From positions 1-29,270 of the IMG/VR virus record IMGVR_UViG_3300043449_002694: a stretch of DNA of 29,270 bases; one strand, given 5' to 3'. Position 1 is the stretch's first letter. Each line of letters starts with the position of its first letter. Of this stretch, positions 5,688-12,750 are shown piece by piece. Below the pieces are notes generated by a model. That model was not told where the DNA came from, did no database searches, and was given only the letters and a program-made list of their open reading frames with translations. Made by a program: the position numbers and the translations under genes. The DNA comes from a virus.

Positions 5688-5851
5688 CAGTCGGGGCTTT
5701 CCTCGAGAGCGCGTCCTTGCAACAGTGCGGTCAGTCGTGCGAGCACACGTTGACGTTGCGCCTCGTCGGTTGTCGTGAACACCGCGCGGCGACCGGCGCA
5801 CAACTGGTCGTGCAGTTGTCGGGCAACTCGTTCAATCGCAATGTCATTCAT
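5687..5851 (-). CDS. small helical hypothetical protein (54 aa)
   Basis: The gene starts at the ATG at 5851, overlapping the preceding stop by eight bases (a second ATG one codon upstream is also possible). It encodes a compact charged helical peptide, with AIERVARQLHDQLCAGRRAV and then RQRVLARLTALLQGRALEE. The frame is open upstream to 6040, but that part is Ser/Thr/Arg-rich and antisense-like. Overlaps on both sides support it as a real gene. Function unknown. Confidence 0.6.
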   Translation of the reverse strand: MNDIAIERVARQLHDQLCAGRRAVFTTTDEAQRQRVLARLTALLQGRALEESPD

Positions 5852-6053
5852 CATCGTCCCCTTCGTCGTCTTGCGCGGCACCCAACAGGTGGAAGAACGC
5901 GCAGACAAGGAACCCGATCGCTTCGTAGACCGACGTGCCGGAGAATGCGACCTGCGGCAAGTCGTCCAACGGGCCCCACACGACCGATACGGAACGGACA
6001 TCGACGGCGTCGAGCAGTTCCGCGGCCGTGTCGTCGTCATCGTCTTCGTTCAC
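5844..6053 (-). CDS. acidic small membrane-type protein (69 aa)
   Basis: GTG start overlapping the metallophosphoesterase stop as GTGA. Both ends are strongly acidic: MNEDDDDDTAAELLDAVDV at the start and AAQDDEGDDDE at the end. A hydrophobic stretch, AIGFLVCAFFHLLGAA (about residues 45-60), could span or line a membrane once. A segment containing SVVWGPLDDLPQVAFSGTS precedes it. An acidic, single-helix protein after the lysis genes could be a membrane or mimic protein; no family is recognised. Confidence 0.6.
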   Translation of the reverse strand: MNEDDDDDTAAELLDAVDVRSVSVVWGPLDDLPQVAFSGTSVYEAIGFLVCAFFHLLGAAQDDEGDDDE

Positions 6054-7378
6054 AACGTCACTCCTCGGAAAGTGATTGCGCCATCAAAGATTGGCGCAAT
6101 TTCGAGTGCGAATGGTGCATCGTCCGGTTGATACGTGACGACGGCAACGCCTTGCTGCCAATTCTCAACCGCCGGCACGGCGCGCCCATACGGATCGGTT
6201 GATCCTTTCGTTGACGGTACGGCGCCGTCGATTCGACAAAGACAACCAGGGCTAGCGGCCAGACTTGTTCGTGCGCCGGCACGGACGCGTCGTGTCTTGT
6301 ACGCCAACTCGATGCGGTGTGTATGGCCGGCGATGATCGATACTCGTTCGTCATCGACAACAAGCGCGGCAGTGCTGCCTGACGAACGAACTTTGCTGCC
6401 GTGAATGCAAGCGAGGCGATCGTTGATCCAGTAAATGCCGGCTGGGTATCCGCTCACGTACTCGCAATCCAGTTCTGCGAGTCGCAGTAGATACGGAACG
6501 CTCATGACGGGCCACGAATCGGGAGCGTTTGCTTTACGAATCCCGAACGCGGCGAGCGCGTTGCGCATGATGGCGCGTTGCAACCTGCGATCATGGTTGC
6601 CCTCGAGGAGCACCATCTTGGCCTGCGGTGCGGCCGTTCGACATTCAACAAGGAACCGGTGCGCACGATCCAACGCCGGTTGCACTGTCAGCGCAAAGCC
6701 GGCTTCCTGTTCATACGTGCCGAACGATGCGAAATCCAAGAAGTCGCCAAGGTGCACAATCAAATCCGGTTCGACCGTTTGTAGAACCTTCAACGCGGCA
6801 GCCAGCGCGGCTTCATCGTGGAACGGATCGAGGGTCGCCGTGTCGATGTCGCGGCGATACCCGAATTGCACGTCGGGCAGGATGACGGCTCGTTTGGTCT
6901 TGGTGCGACGCGTCGCAATCTTTGGCAACACGACTGGCACGGTCGAGGCCCGCTCGACTGGTTGCCATTGCGGCCCATCGGCCCATTCGGGCGACAGAAT
7001 GATGCTCGCACCTGACAACGGTGTGATGACAGCGTCGCCATCTTCGTTCTTCGTCAAGCCTTCCCATTCGGAAAGCCGTATTGATTGAACGCGACCGATG
7101 TTGTCAGCATCGATACCGGATCGTTCGAGCAGGTCTGCGACTTTGCCAAGTCGTTCGCTAGTGCGACGTTGTATGTCTTCGGGCCGACCTCGTTCGTGAT
7201 GCCCAGACCGGCATGGGCAATATTGAATTTGCGAAAGGTCTAAAGGCTGACCCAGTTCGGCAAGCAACTTGTGGATTGATACGTATGCCTGGCCGCGGCG
7301 CCATGCGGCTAACGCAACGTCGCGCACGTCGTGCGGCAGGTTGCAGAATGCGCAGGAACCGGTGATGCCTTTGGGCAT
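6050..7378 (-). CDS. calcineurin-like metallophosphoesterase with N-terminal Cys/HTH-like domain
   Basis: A 442-residue protein. The C-terminal two thirds hold the metallophosphoesterase motifs in order: LPDVQFG (about 167-173), HLGDFLDF (209-216), LLEGNHDRR (257-265), CIHGSKV (324-330) and IAGHTHR (349-355). The first motif is DxQ instead of the usual DxH, so one metal ligand is changed. The N-terminus has CAFC and CPC (C9, C12, C54, C56) around a helical segment with VALAAWRRGQAYVSIHKLL, which looks like a zinc-stabilised DNA-binding domain. A TTG start at 7498 would overlap the 43-residue gene, so the ATG at 7378 is preferred. The enzyme could act on nucleic acid or nucleotides; the substrate is unknown. 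Confidence 0.88.
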   Translation of the reverse strand: MPKGITGSCAFCNLPHDVRDVALAAWRRGQAYVSIHKLLAELGQPLDLSQIQYCPCRSGHHERGRPEDIQRRTSERLGKVADLLERSGIDADNIGRVQSIRLSEWEGLTKNEDGDAVITPLSGASIILSPEWADGPQWQPVERASTVPVVLPKIATRRTKTKRAVILPDVQFGYRRDIDTATLDPFHDEAALAAALKVLQTVEPDLIVHLGDFLDFASFGTYEQEAGFALTVQPALDRAHRFLVECRTAAPQAKMVLLEGNHDRRLQRAIMRNALAAFGIRKANAPDSWPVMSVPYLLRLAELDCEYVSGYPAGIYWINDRLACIHGSKVRSSGSTAALVVDDERVSIIAGHTHRIELAYKTRRVRAGARTSLAASPGCLCRIDGAVPSTKGSTDPYGRAVPAVENWQQGVAVVTYQPDDAPFALEIAPIFDGAITFRGVTL

Positions 7379-7380
7379 GA

Positions 7381-7512
7381 TCAGGTTTGGATCGGTGAAG
7401 GCATCAGAAGACCAGCAAGTGCCGCTGTTGCCACCATTGCCACGTCCTTCTGGCCCGTTAGTAACGCGACGACGGCAACGACTGCAACGCAGACACAAAG
7501 AATGCCGCTCAT
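7381..7512 (-). CDS. 43-residue holin-like membrane protein
   Basis: A 44-codon frame lies exactly between the upstream membrane protein (TAATG overlap at 7512) and the metallophosphoesterase ATG (two bases after its stop). It encodes two hydrophobic stretches, ILCVCVAVVAVVALL (residues 4-18) and VAMVATAALAGLLM (24-37), separated by a short TGQKD turn. Small two-helix proteins beside an endolysin are often holins, which open the inner membrane at the end of infection. The tight fit, the codon-perfect junctions and the hydrophobic pattern support it. Its start has no strong Shine-Dalgarno and relies on coupling. Confidence 0.7.
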   Translation of the reverse strand: MSGILCVCVAVVAVVALLTGQKDVAMVATAALAGLLMPSPIQT

Positions 7513-7826
7513 TAGTTGGGATTTTCGAGGCATCGGATCACCTCCTCGACCTTTCGCTCAAGTTCTTCATGCTGCAACAGACCTTTGTTTGACATTGCGC
7601 GCACGGCGGATAGTTCGACCTCGATCGCTGTGAGCCGGTCAACTAACGACGACCCATGATTTGGTTTGAACTGTTCTGCAATCGCGGCCAACGTCGTGGC
7701 TGAACGGCCAAATTCGCGTGCTGCGCGCAACATGGGCCTTAACCCTTGGCGCCACAATGCCGACAGTGCTGCAATGACTGCACCGGCGAACACGATGTTG
7801 CGCAACAACTCGTTGTCCGTGAGCAC
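7512..7826 (-). CDS. membrane-anchored coiled-coil protein, lysis-cassette type (104 aa)
   Basis: The GTG at 7826, two bases after the endolysin stop, is preferred to a longer frame from 7898 that lies inside the endolysin gene. One membrane segment, NIVFAGAVIAALSALW (about residues 10-25), is followed by a basic stretch (RQGLRPMLRAAREFGR) and a long charged helix (LVDRLTAIEVELSAVRAMSN, then EELERKVEEVIRCLE). This resembles the DUF2746-type proteins found after lysins in mycobacteriophages. It may be a holin, a holin partner or a spanin-like factor; the direction N-in or N-out cannot be told. Confidence 0.72.
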   Translation of the reverse strand: MLTDNELLRNIVFAGAVIAALSALWRQGLRPMLRAAREFGRSATTLAAIAEQFKPNHGSSLVDRLTAIEVELSAVRAMSNKGLLQHEELERKVEEVIRCLENPN

Positions 7827-7827
7827 G

Positions 7828-8601
7828 TCACCGCACTCCTCGTTTGACCGCCAAACGATCAAGCGTTGCCCATGTCTTCGGGCCAGCAACGCCGTCAACA
7901 GTCAACGGTGTGCCGTGATCGGTCGCCCATTGCTGAAACAGTCGCACAGCACGTGTCGTGTGAGGACCGTAGGTGCCATCGACCGCGAGGTTGCCGTTCA
8001 TCACAACATTCAATTTGCGTTGGAGTTCCATCACAGCGGGCCCACGGTCGCCTTGCCGCAACGTGGGGTGCGCAGCCGGCGGCGGAGCGGGCGGCTGCGG
8101 TACCGGTCGTGTCTGCATTCCTTTGGCAACCCAATTCTCGATTTCGTTGCCTGGGCATGCGGTACGTGAACCCGTTACGTCACGATGACCGATGGCGTTG
8201 CCTCGTGCGCGTGTTGGGCCTTGCTCGTGCACAAGGAACCGAATCGCTCGTTTCGCCTCATCAGTGAATGGCGTTGCAACACCACCCAAGAAACAGACCG
8301 ATAGGAACTGAGCGTTGCCGCCACGTTGTGCTGCACCCTCGACATCGTTACCGCGCCCAACAAATACGTGTCCGTGCCGACATACGGCCCAGTTGTAGGC
8401 AATATCGGCAAATCCCTGCCGTTGATGGAACGCCTGAATGGAACGCACGTTGGCGCTGCAACGATCGTGTGCGCCGCCGGCGCCATCAGCACCTTCCCAA
8501 TGAACGACCCAGCCCGTGGGTTGTCCTGCGGTCCACGATGTGGGCGGTGCAGTCGGGTCGAGAGCGCCCCATGCGGAACGACTGACAATCGGCGGCGTCA
8601 T
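7828..8601 (-). CDS. endolysin: N-acetylmuramoyl-L-alanine amidase with peptidoglycan-binding domain
   Basis: A 257-residue lysin that cuts the amide bond between muramic acid and the stem peptide at lysis. The amidase domain (about residues 5-160) opens with the PGRP-type VSRSAWGA and has zinc ligands H34 (WVVHWEG), H139 (IGHRDVTGS) and C149 (TACPGN). A Pro/Ala linker (about 165-178) leads to a PG_binding_1 domain (about 180-250) with LRQGDRGPAVMELQRKL and VDGTYGPHTTRAVRLFQ. The ATG at 8601 has AAGGAGAACC just upstream, which decides against a longer frame from 8715. No signal peptide is seen, so release depends on a holin, for which two candidates follow. Confidence 0.95.
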   Translation of the reverse strand: MTPPIVSRSAWGALDPTAPPTSWTAGQPTGWVVHWEGADGAGGAHDRCSANVRSIQAFHQRQGFADIAYNWAVCRHGHVFVGRGNDVEGAAQRGGNAQFLSVCFLGGVATPFTDEAKRAIRFLVHEQGPTRARGNAIGHRDVTGSRTACPGNEIENWVAKGMQTRPVPQPPAPPPAAHPTLRQGDRGPAVMELQRKLNVVMNGNLAVDGTYGPHTTRAVRLFQQWATDHGTPLTVDGVAGPKTWATLDRLAVKRGVR

Positions 8602-8614
8602 GGTTCTCCTTAGA

Positions 8615-8968
8615 TCACAATGCTTCGCGGCAATAAATGTCGAACTGATACAAGCGGAATCGTGCGTCGGATGACCGCGTGATCTTGAGTTGGGCCTTGT
8701 ATGTCTCGCCGCCAATCATCGCTGCCAACTCCGATGTTGTGTTTGCCCATTGCACAACCACGTTGGGAGTACCAGTAGGCGGCATCCCAGAGCCGACTTG
8801 GCCGGTGATGCCGGTTGTCTTTGTAAACAACAGCGTGTTGTCATCGGTTGCAACCTTCAATTCGAAAGTGTGGCCCGAATCCAACCCGGTCAACAGCGCC
8901 GTGTTCTCACGTACGAACAGGCCCAAAGATGGCAGGTTCTCGCCGTCAATGACTTCGATGGTGTTCAT
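8615..8968 (-). CDS. small virion/tail-tip protein (117 aa), putative
   Basis: Starts with an ATGA overlap on the previous stop and ends 13 bases before the endolysin start. The sequence is beta-rich: HTFELKVATDDNTLLFTKT in the middle and TYKAQLKITRSSDARFRLY near the end. This resembles the N-terminal immunoglobulin-like domain of baseplate upper proteins (BppU type), which attach receptor-binding modules. A late tail position supports a structural role, but the match is by pattern only. Confidence 0.6.
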   Translation of the reverse strand: MNTIEVIDGENLPSLGLFVRENTALLTGLDSGHTFELKVATDDNTLLFTKTTGITGQVGSGMPPTGTPNVVVQWANTTSELAAMIGGETYKAQLKITRSSDARFRLYQFDIYCREAL

Positions 8969-9351
8969 CGATTCTCCAATGTTGCGAAGGTGGTGGAATC
9001 AAGGATCGCCTGACGGTTTGCATTGACGGTTGCAACCGAAGTCCGATCGAACAATGCTAATTGTGGGGCCGTATCGGGAATGGTCAAGTTGTTGTTGCCA
9101 GGTACAGCCAAATCCGTTTCGTCGGCCCGGTTGCCGAACACGATCCATTGGACGAACGGGTCGCCGAGGAAAGTCCGGTCGGTTTCGTGTGACCGGTTCG
9201 CGGCGATCGTTACGACCGCCCAGGGAGTCCCGCCGTTTGCCGTGTCGGTTTCGGTGGCGCCGGTTCCGGCGACGAGGACCGGTTCGAGGAGCCGGTAGTC
9301 GTCGTTGTTGAGGAGGCGGTCGTCGCCGTTCTCGAGGAGTCGGCGTGCCAT
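8965..9351 (-). CDS. small structural protein with RLLEN repeats (128 aa)
   Basis: The N-terminus holds three imperfect repeats, RRLLENGDD, RLLNNDDY and RLLEP. This 'LLE' motif is common in short phage tail-fibre and virion proteins. A beta-type middle follows (TPWAVVTIAANRSHETDRTF), and the C-terminus includes LALFDRTSVATVNANRQ. It starts six bases after the polyglycine protein stop and overlaps the following gene as ATGA. Codon choice resembles the polyglycine gene. Function unknown; probably a tail-tip or fibre accessory. Confidence 0.6.
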   Translation of the reverse strand: MARRLLENGDDRLLNNDDYRLLEPVLVAGTGATETDTANGGTPWAVVTIAANRSHETDRTFLGDPFVQWIVFGNRADETDLAVPGNNNLTIPDTAPQLALFDRTSVATVNANRQAILDSTTFATLENR

Positions 9352-9357
9352 GGCCGG

Positions 9358-11172
9358 TTACCGGTAGGTGATGACGAGCGCGAAGCCGCGGGCGCCTACG
9401 CCGCCGTTACCGTTCGTGTTGGTGCCGCTTGCTCCGATTCCGTTTCCGCCGCCTCCGCCGCCGCCGCCGGGAATCGCGCCTGCGCCGCCAACGAATCCAT
9501 TCCCGGCGTTCGCGCGGCCGTCGGCGCCGCCTCCTCCGCCGCCGCCCCAGGTGCGGTTGGTTCCGGCGGTCGTTCCTGCGCCGCCTGCCGCGTTGGTTCC
9601 GGCGGCACCTCCGGCTGCGCCTACTCCGGTCGGGCCGGTACCGATGGAGCCGTTGCCGCCTGCGCCTCCGGCCGTCTTCGCGTTGGTGGTTCCGTTCCAG
9701 TAGTTTCCGCCGCCGCCGCCACCACCACCCGCCACGCCGATTACCTGACCGCCGCCGGGATTCCCGGGATAGGTTAGGACTGCTGTTGATCCCTCGCCGC
9801 CGTAGGTTCCTTGCGCGGTGGCGTAGTTCGTCGGCTGACCGCCGGTGCCGCCAGTACCGGTCCCGCTACTGGCTCCGCCGCCGCCTCCGCCGCCGCCGCC
9901 CGCGAACAAGGCAACAGCGCCGGAGATAGTGAACGTAGAGTTCCCGCCGTTGCCGCCGTTCGCTCCGGCTCCGGTCGTGGTGCGGGTACCGGGGGCGGTA
10001 CCGCCCGCGCCGACCGTCACCAGTTCGGTACCGACCGCCGCAGTACCGCCGCCCAGGCCGAGTTGCGCCGCATCGAACCATGCGGCGCTAACGCCACCGC
10101 TGGCTCCGCCGCCGCCGCCGCCGGAGGAGTTGTTGATGAGGTGTTTCTCGCCAGCGCCACCCGCACCGCCACCCCCCATCAGCAGAACAAACACCGCCTT
10201 GGCGTTCGCCGGTTTCGTCCAGACCTGATCAACTCCGGCCGTAGCGAAGTATTGAACGTCCGCGACGGCACCGTAAGCGGGAGCGACTCCGGTGCCGCCG
10301 CTCAAGAGCGCCTGCCCTGCCGTACCGACCGCCGTCGCCGCGACCGGCGAAGTACCCGCCCCGTACAAGACGCCGTTCGCAGTCAGCGACGACGCTCCCG
10401 TACCGCCGTCCGCTACCGCCAAGTCGGTAATCCCGGTGACGGAACCGCCCGTGATGCCGACGTTGTTCGCCGCCTGCGTAGCCATCGTTCCGAGACCGAG
10501 GTTCGTGCGGGACGTAGCGGCGCTTTGTACGTCGCCCAAGTTGTTATCCCTGAGGAGTTCTCCGGCCACGACGAGTTTCGTGAACGCAATGGCGGTCGTG
10601 CCGAGCGTCCCTCCCGTGTTCGACGTACACAGCCAGAGCGTGTCGGCGTTCGTCGTTCCGTCCTGCGCCGCGATAAGCGAGCCGGGATGTTCGTCGTACG
10701 TGTTGAACTCTACGAACCGGGCCGGAGACGCTCCCGCGACGTAGACGCCATTCTCCGCGGGAGCCGTCTGGTCTTTGACAAGAACAAGGTCGCCATCGGC
10801 GAGCGTGACACCATCGATTGTGTCGCCAACATTGAGCGCCGTGGCAATCGTGATGTTCGCAGTTGTTGCAACTCGCGCACGGGCCCGTTTGCCAACATTC
10901 GCCGCCGTTGCGTTTACAAGATTGTCTACCTCAGTCTGCGAGTAGACATTCAAGTTGGAGCGCGCTCCGGCAGCGTCGGACGCGCCGGTGCCTCCGTCCG
11001 CAACGGCCAGGTCAGCCGGAAGATTCTTGAAGAATTCGGAGCGTTTGATTTGCTTGTTAGTGCCGCTCGCCGCCATCGTCGGATCGTCGCGGTCCACAAT
11101 TTCAATGCGGTCGTCGCCGTCCGCCGCTGCGCCGAGCAACTCGCCGAGGTTGGTGATCTTCTCGTCGGCCAT
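9358..11172 (-). CDS. tail fibre-like protein with polyglycine-rich C-terminal domain
   Basis: A 604-residue protein. The N-terminal part holds two copies of the tail-fibre motif DLAVADGGTGAS (about residues 54-66 and again near 250), a TNLGLGTMA stretch and GDLVLVKDQTAPAENGVY. From about residue 330 it is dominated by Gly runs (up to eight in a row) with Asn/Thr/Ala spacers and ends in ARGFALVITYR, the usual end of phage 'glycine-rich domain' proteins. Polyglycine II bundles form the receptor-binding tip of phage S16 gp38, so a host-recognition role is inferred. The last two thirds use more GGT/GGA and GTAC-containing codon pairs than the first third, suggesting exchange. Confidence 0.85.
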   Translation of the reverse strand: MADEKITNLGELLGAAADGDDRIEIVDRDDPTMAASGTNKQIKRSEFFKNLPADLAVADGGTGASDAAGARSNLNVYSQTEVDNLVNATAANVGKRARARVATTANITIATALNVGDTIDGVTLADGDLVLVKDQTAPAENGVYVAGASPARFVEFNTYDEHPGSLIAAQDGTTNADTLWLCTSNTGGTLGTTAIAFTKLVVAGELLRDNNLGDVQSAATSRTNLGLGTMATQAANNVGITGGSVTGITDLAVADGGTGASSLTANGVLYGAGTSPVAATAVGTAGQALLSGGTGVAPAYGAVADVQYFATAGVDQVWTKPANAKAVFVLLMGGGGAGGAGEKHLINNSSGGGGGGASGGVSAAWFDAAQLGLGGGTAAVGTELVTVGAGGTAPGTRTTTGAGANGGNGGNSTFTISGAVALFAGGGGGGGGGASSGTGTGGTGGQPTNYATAQGTYGGEGSTAVLTYPGNPGGGQVIGVAGGGGGGGGNYWNGTTNAKTAGGAGGNGSIGTGPTGVGAAGGAAGTNAAGGAGTTAGTNRTWGGGGGGGADGRANAGNGFVGGAGAIPGGGGGGGGNGIGASGTNTNGNGGVGARGFALVITYR

Positions 11173-11174
11173 GG

Positions 11175-11630
11175 TTACGACGCCCGAAAGAAGCCGCCAG
11201 CGGCGACCTGGTAGGAGAGGATGCCGGTGTCGGGAGTCGTCACGATGAAGTCGTCGCCAATCAGTGGCACGATGTTGGCGTCGGTACCGCTTGTTGTGTC
11301 AGGGTCATAGCAAATAAGGAGTTTCGCGAGTGACTGGCTCGAGGTCGGGTTCCAATCGGGATCGTTTGCGTCAACGTCAACATGGTTTGAGGTGTCATTG
11401 ACGGTCACGGTTACTCCAGTCAGCGTCTTGCGCGAGTAGCCGCCGAACGTCGCCTCGACGTTGCCTGTACCTCCCGCGAGTACAGCGGCGAGCGTGTGGT
11501 GGTCTTGCAGGTTGTTGTTGGATTGCGCTCCGGTTTGGAGGAGCACAACAACGAGCGCGTCGTTGGCGCCGCCGTTCAGCGCGGCGAGTTCAGCGACTCG
11601 TCCTTTCGCGATGTTGAATACGAAGGCCAT
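11175..11630 (-). CDS. hypothetical tail protein (151 aa)
   Basis: Begins with ATG eight bases after the previous stop, behind AGGAACCGCC, and ends two bases before the polyglycine gene. The chain MAFVFNIAKGRVAELAALN is followed by DALVVVLLQTGAQSNNNLQD, then SRKTLTGVTVTVNDTSNHVD. The second half is an Asp-rich beta pattern (VDANDPDWNPTSSQSLAKLL). Proteins of this size and style are frequent among late minor tail genes of phages, but I cannot name the family. No membrane segment. Confidence 0.65.
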   Translation of the reverse strand: MAFVFNIAKGRVAELAALNGGANDALVVVLLQTGAQSNNNLQDHHTLAAVLAGGTGNVEATFGGYSRKTLTGVTVTVNDTSNHVDVDANDPDWNPTSSQSLAKLLICYDPDTTSGTDANIVPLIGDDFIVTTPDTGILSYQVAAGGFFRAS

Positions 11631-11638
11631 GGCGGTTC

Positions 11639-12199
11639 CTATTCTGACAGCCAGACGGCGCCGAATTCGGGCGACTGGTTAGCGGAGGATTGAATGTCGA
11701 GGCCGAGTCCTGAAGCGGAGCCTTGAAAGACGACGACAGTGAAGTAATCGGTAGCGGTTTGGTTCGCGGCAATAGTCACGATGGTTTGCGCCGTGTTGAC
11801 CGCCGCCGTACTGATCGCCGGGTTGGCTACGGACGCGAGCGGCGTCGTACCGTTCCCGAAGATTCGGATACGACGAATCGTAGAATCCGAGAAGGCTCCC
11901 CAAACCACGTGCGCAAACACCAAATACATGCCGGCACCACCAGTCGGCACGGTCAGCCGACCCGTGTTTGTCGTCGTTGAGTGCATGGCGCCAACGTCGT
12001 ACCGTTCGCTATTGAAGGTCAGGGTTTCGTCAGTTGAACCACTGATGTTGATATTTGCGGAGTTGTAAACACGACATTGTGGCGATCCACCCGTTGCATT
12101 GCCCGACAACCATCGACCGTTATCGCGCACGTAGGTGTTCATATCGGCTGCCGTAAGCGTGTCGCCGCTGGCCCAAGTCTTCCAGGCAGTCAACGCCAT
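11639..12199 (-). CDS. minor tail / fibre protein with jelly-roll-like end (186 aa)
   Basis: The start overlaps the zinc-ribbon gene stop (TGATG). The opening, WASGDTLTAADMNTYVRDN, is a common N-terminal attachment segment of phage tail-fibre proteins. The rest is beta-rich with GMYLVFAHVVWGAFSDSTIR and TDYFTVVVFQGSASGLGL, a pattern resembling C1q/TNF-like trimeric heads (inferred). It probably attaches to the tail tip and helps contact the host surface. Confidence 0.72.
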   Translation of the reverse strand: MALTAWKTWASGDTLTAADMNTYVRDNGRWLSGNATGGSPQCRVYNSANINISGSTDETLTFNSERYDVGAMHSTTTNTGRLTVPTGGAGMYLVFAHVVWGAFSDSTIRRIRIFGNGTTPLASVANPAISTAAVNTAQTIVTIAANQTATDYFTVVVFQGSASGLGLDIQSSANQSPEFGAVWLSE

Positions 12200-12750
12200 C
12201 AGGTGATCTCCTTACGGTTGCGTGCCGTTAGCGCCTGAGCAACCAACGGGATAGCGATTTCGTAACGGCTGGCCGGCAACAATGGTGCGCTACTCGAGAG
12301 GCCCAGGGCAATATTCTCAACCTGCAATTGATCGATTGTTTCGTTGGGAAACCAATTGCGGTTTGCGAGCGGTCTACGCAGCAACAGAGTTTCAATTTGA
12401 TGGCGCACGTTGTCGGCGGGCCATACAACCTCGTGATAGCCGGCACCGTGGTTGAAACATCCGCAGCAGAACGCGCGTCGATCGTGTTCGCTGGCAACTT
12501 GTGCTTCATTGCATCGGTTACATTTCCACAACCAACGGCCATGGTTGACGAACGCTTCGACAACGCAACCTGACGGCCACGTTGGGAAGTCAGGGATCGT
12601 GGTTGTGTTTGCCTTTGCGCACCATGCTCGCAGGTAGGCAGGCCCACGCCGGCATGCGTCATTGAGTACATGACGCCATGTCCATTCAGCGGGCGGCACC
12701 TCAACGTCAGCAAACGGCGACTGCCAATCGGTCTCGATTGTGGCGAGCAT
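12199..12750 (-). CDS. zinc-ribbon protein within the tail module (183 aa)
   Basis: The ATG at 12750 overlaps the tail-tip gene stop by one base (TGATG); the frame upstream to 12837 lies in that gene and is ignored. The centre has WKCNRCNEAQ and then FCCGCFNHGAGYHEVVW, four or five cysteines with CxxC spacing, which should form a zinc ribbon. The N-terminal half is Trp-rich (TDWQSPFADVEVPPAEWTWR), and the C-terminus is a hydrophobic helix (SRYEIAIPLVAQALTARNR). Zinc ribbons are unusual among tail structural genes. It could be a structural zinc site or a late regulator carried in the operon; no family is recognised. Confidence 0.68.
   Translation of the reverse strand: MLATIETDWQSPFADVEVPPAEWTWRHVLNDACRRGPAYLRAWCAKANTTTIPDFPTWPSGCVVEAFVNHGRWLWKCNRCNEAQVASEHDRRAFCCGCFNHGAGYHEVVWPADNVRHQIETLLLRRPLANRNWFPNETIDQLQVENIALGLSSSAPLLPASRYEIAIPLVAQALTARNRKEIT

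Noticed and set aside
9440-9915. GCC/CCG triplet runs as a possible microsatellite or CRISPR-like repeat
   Set aside because: They are simply the coding of glycine runs in the fibre gene. There are no regular spacers and no conserved repeat unit.
9811-11214. 467-codon rightward open frame opposite the polyglycine fibre gene
   Set aside because: It arises because GGN-rich codons read as CCN or CGN on the other strand. No start signal or domain is seen.
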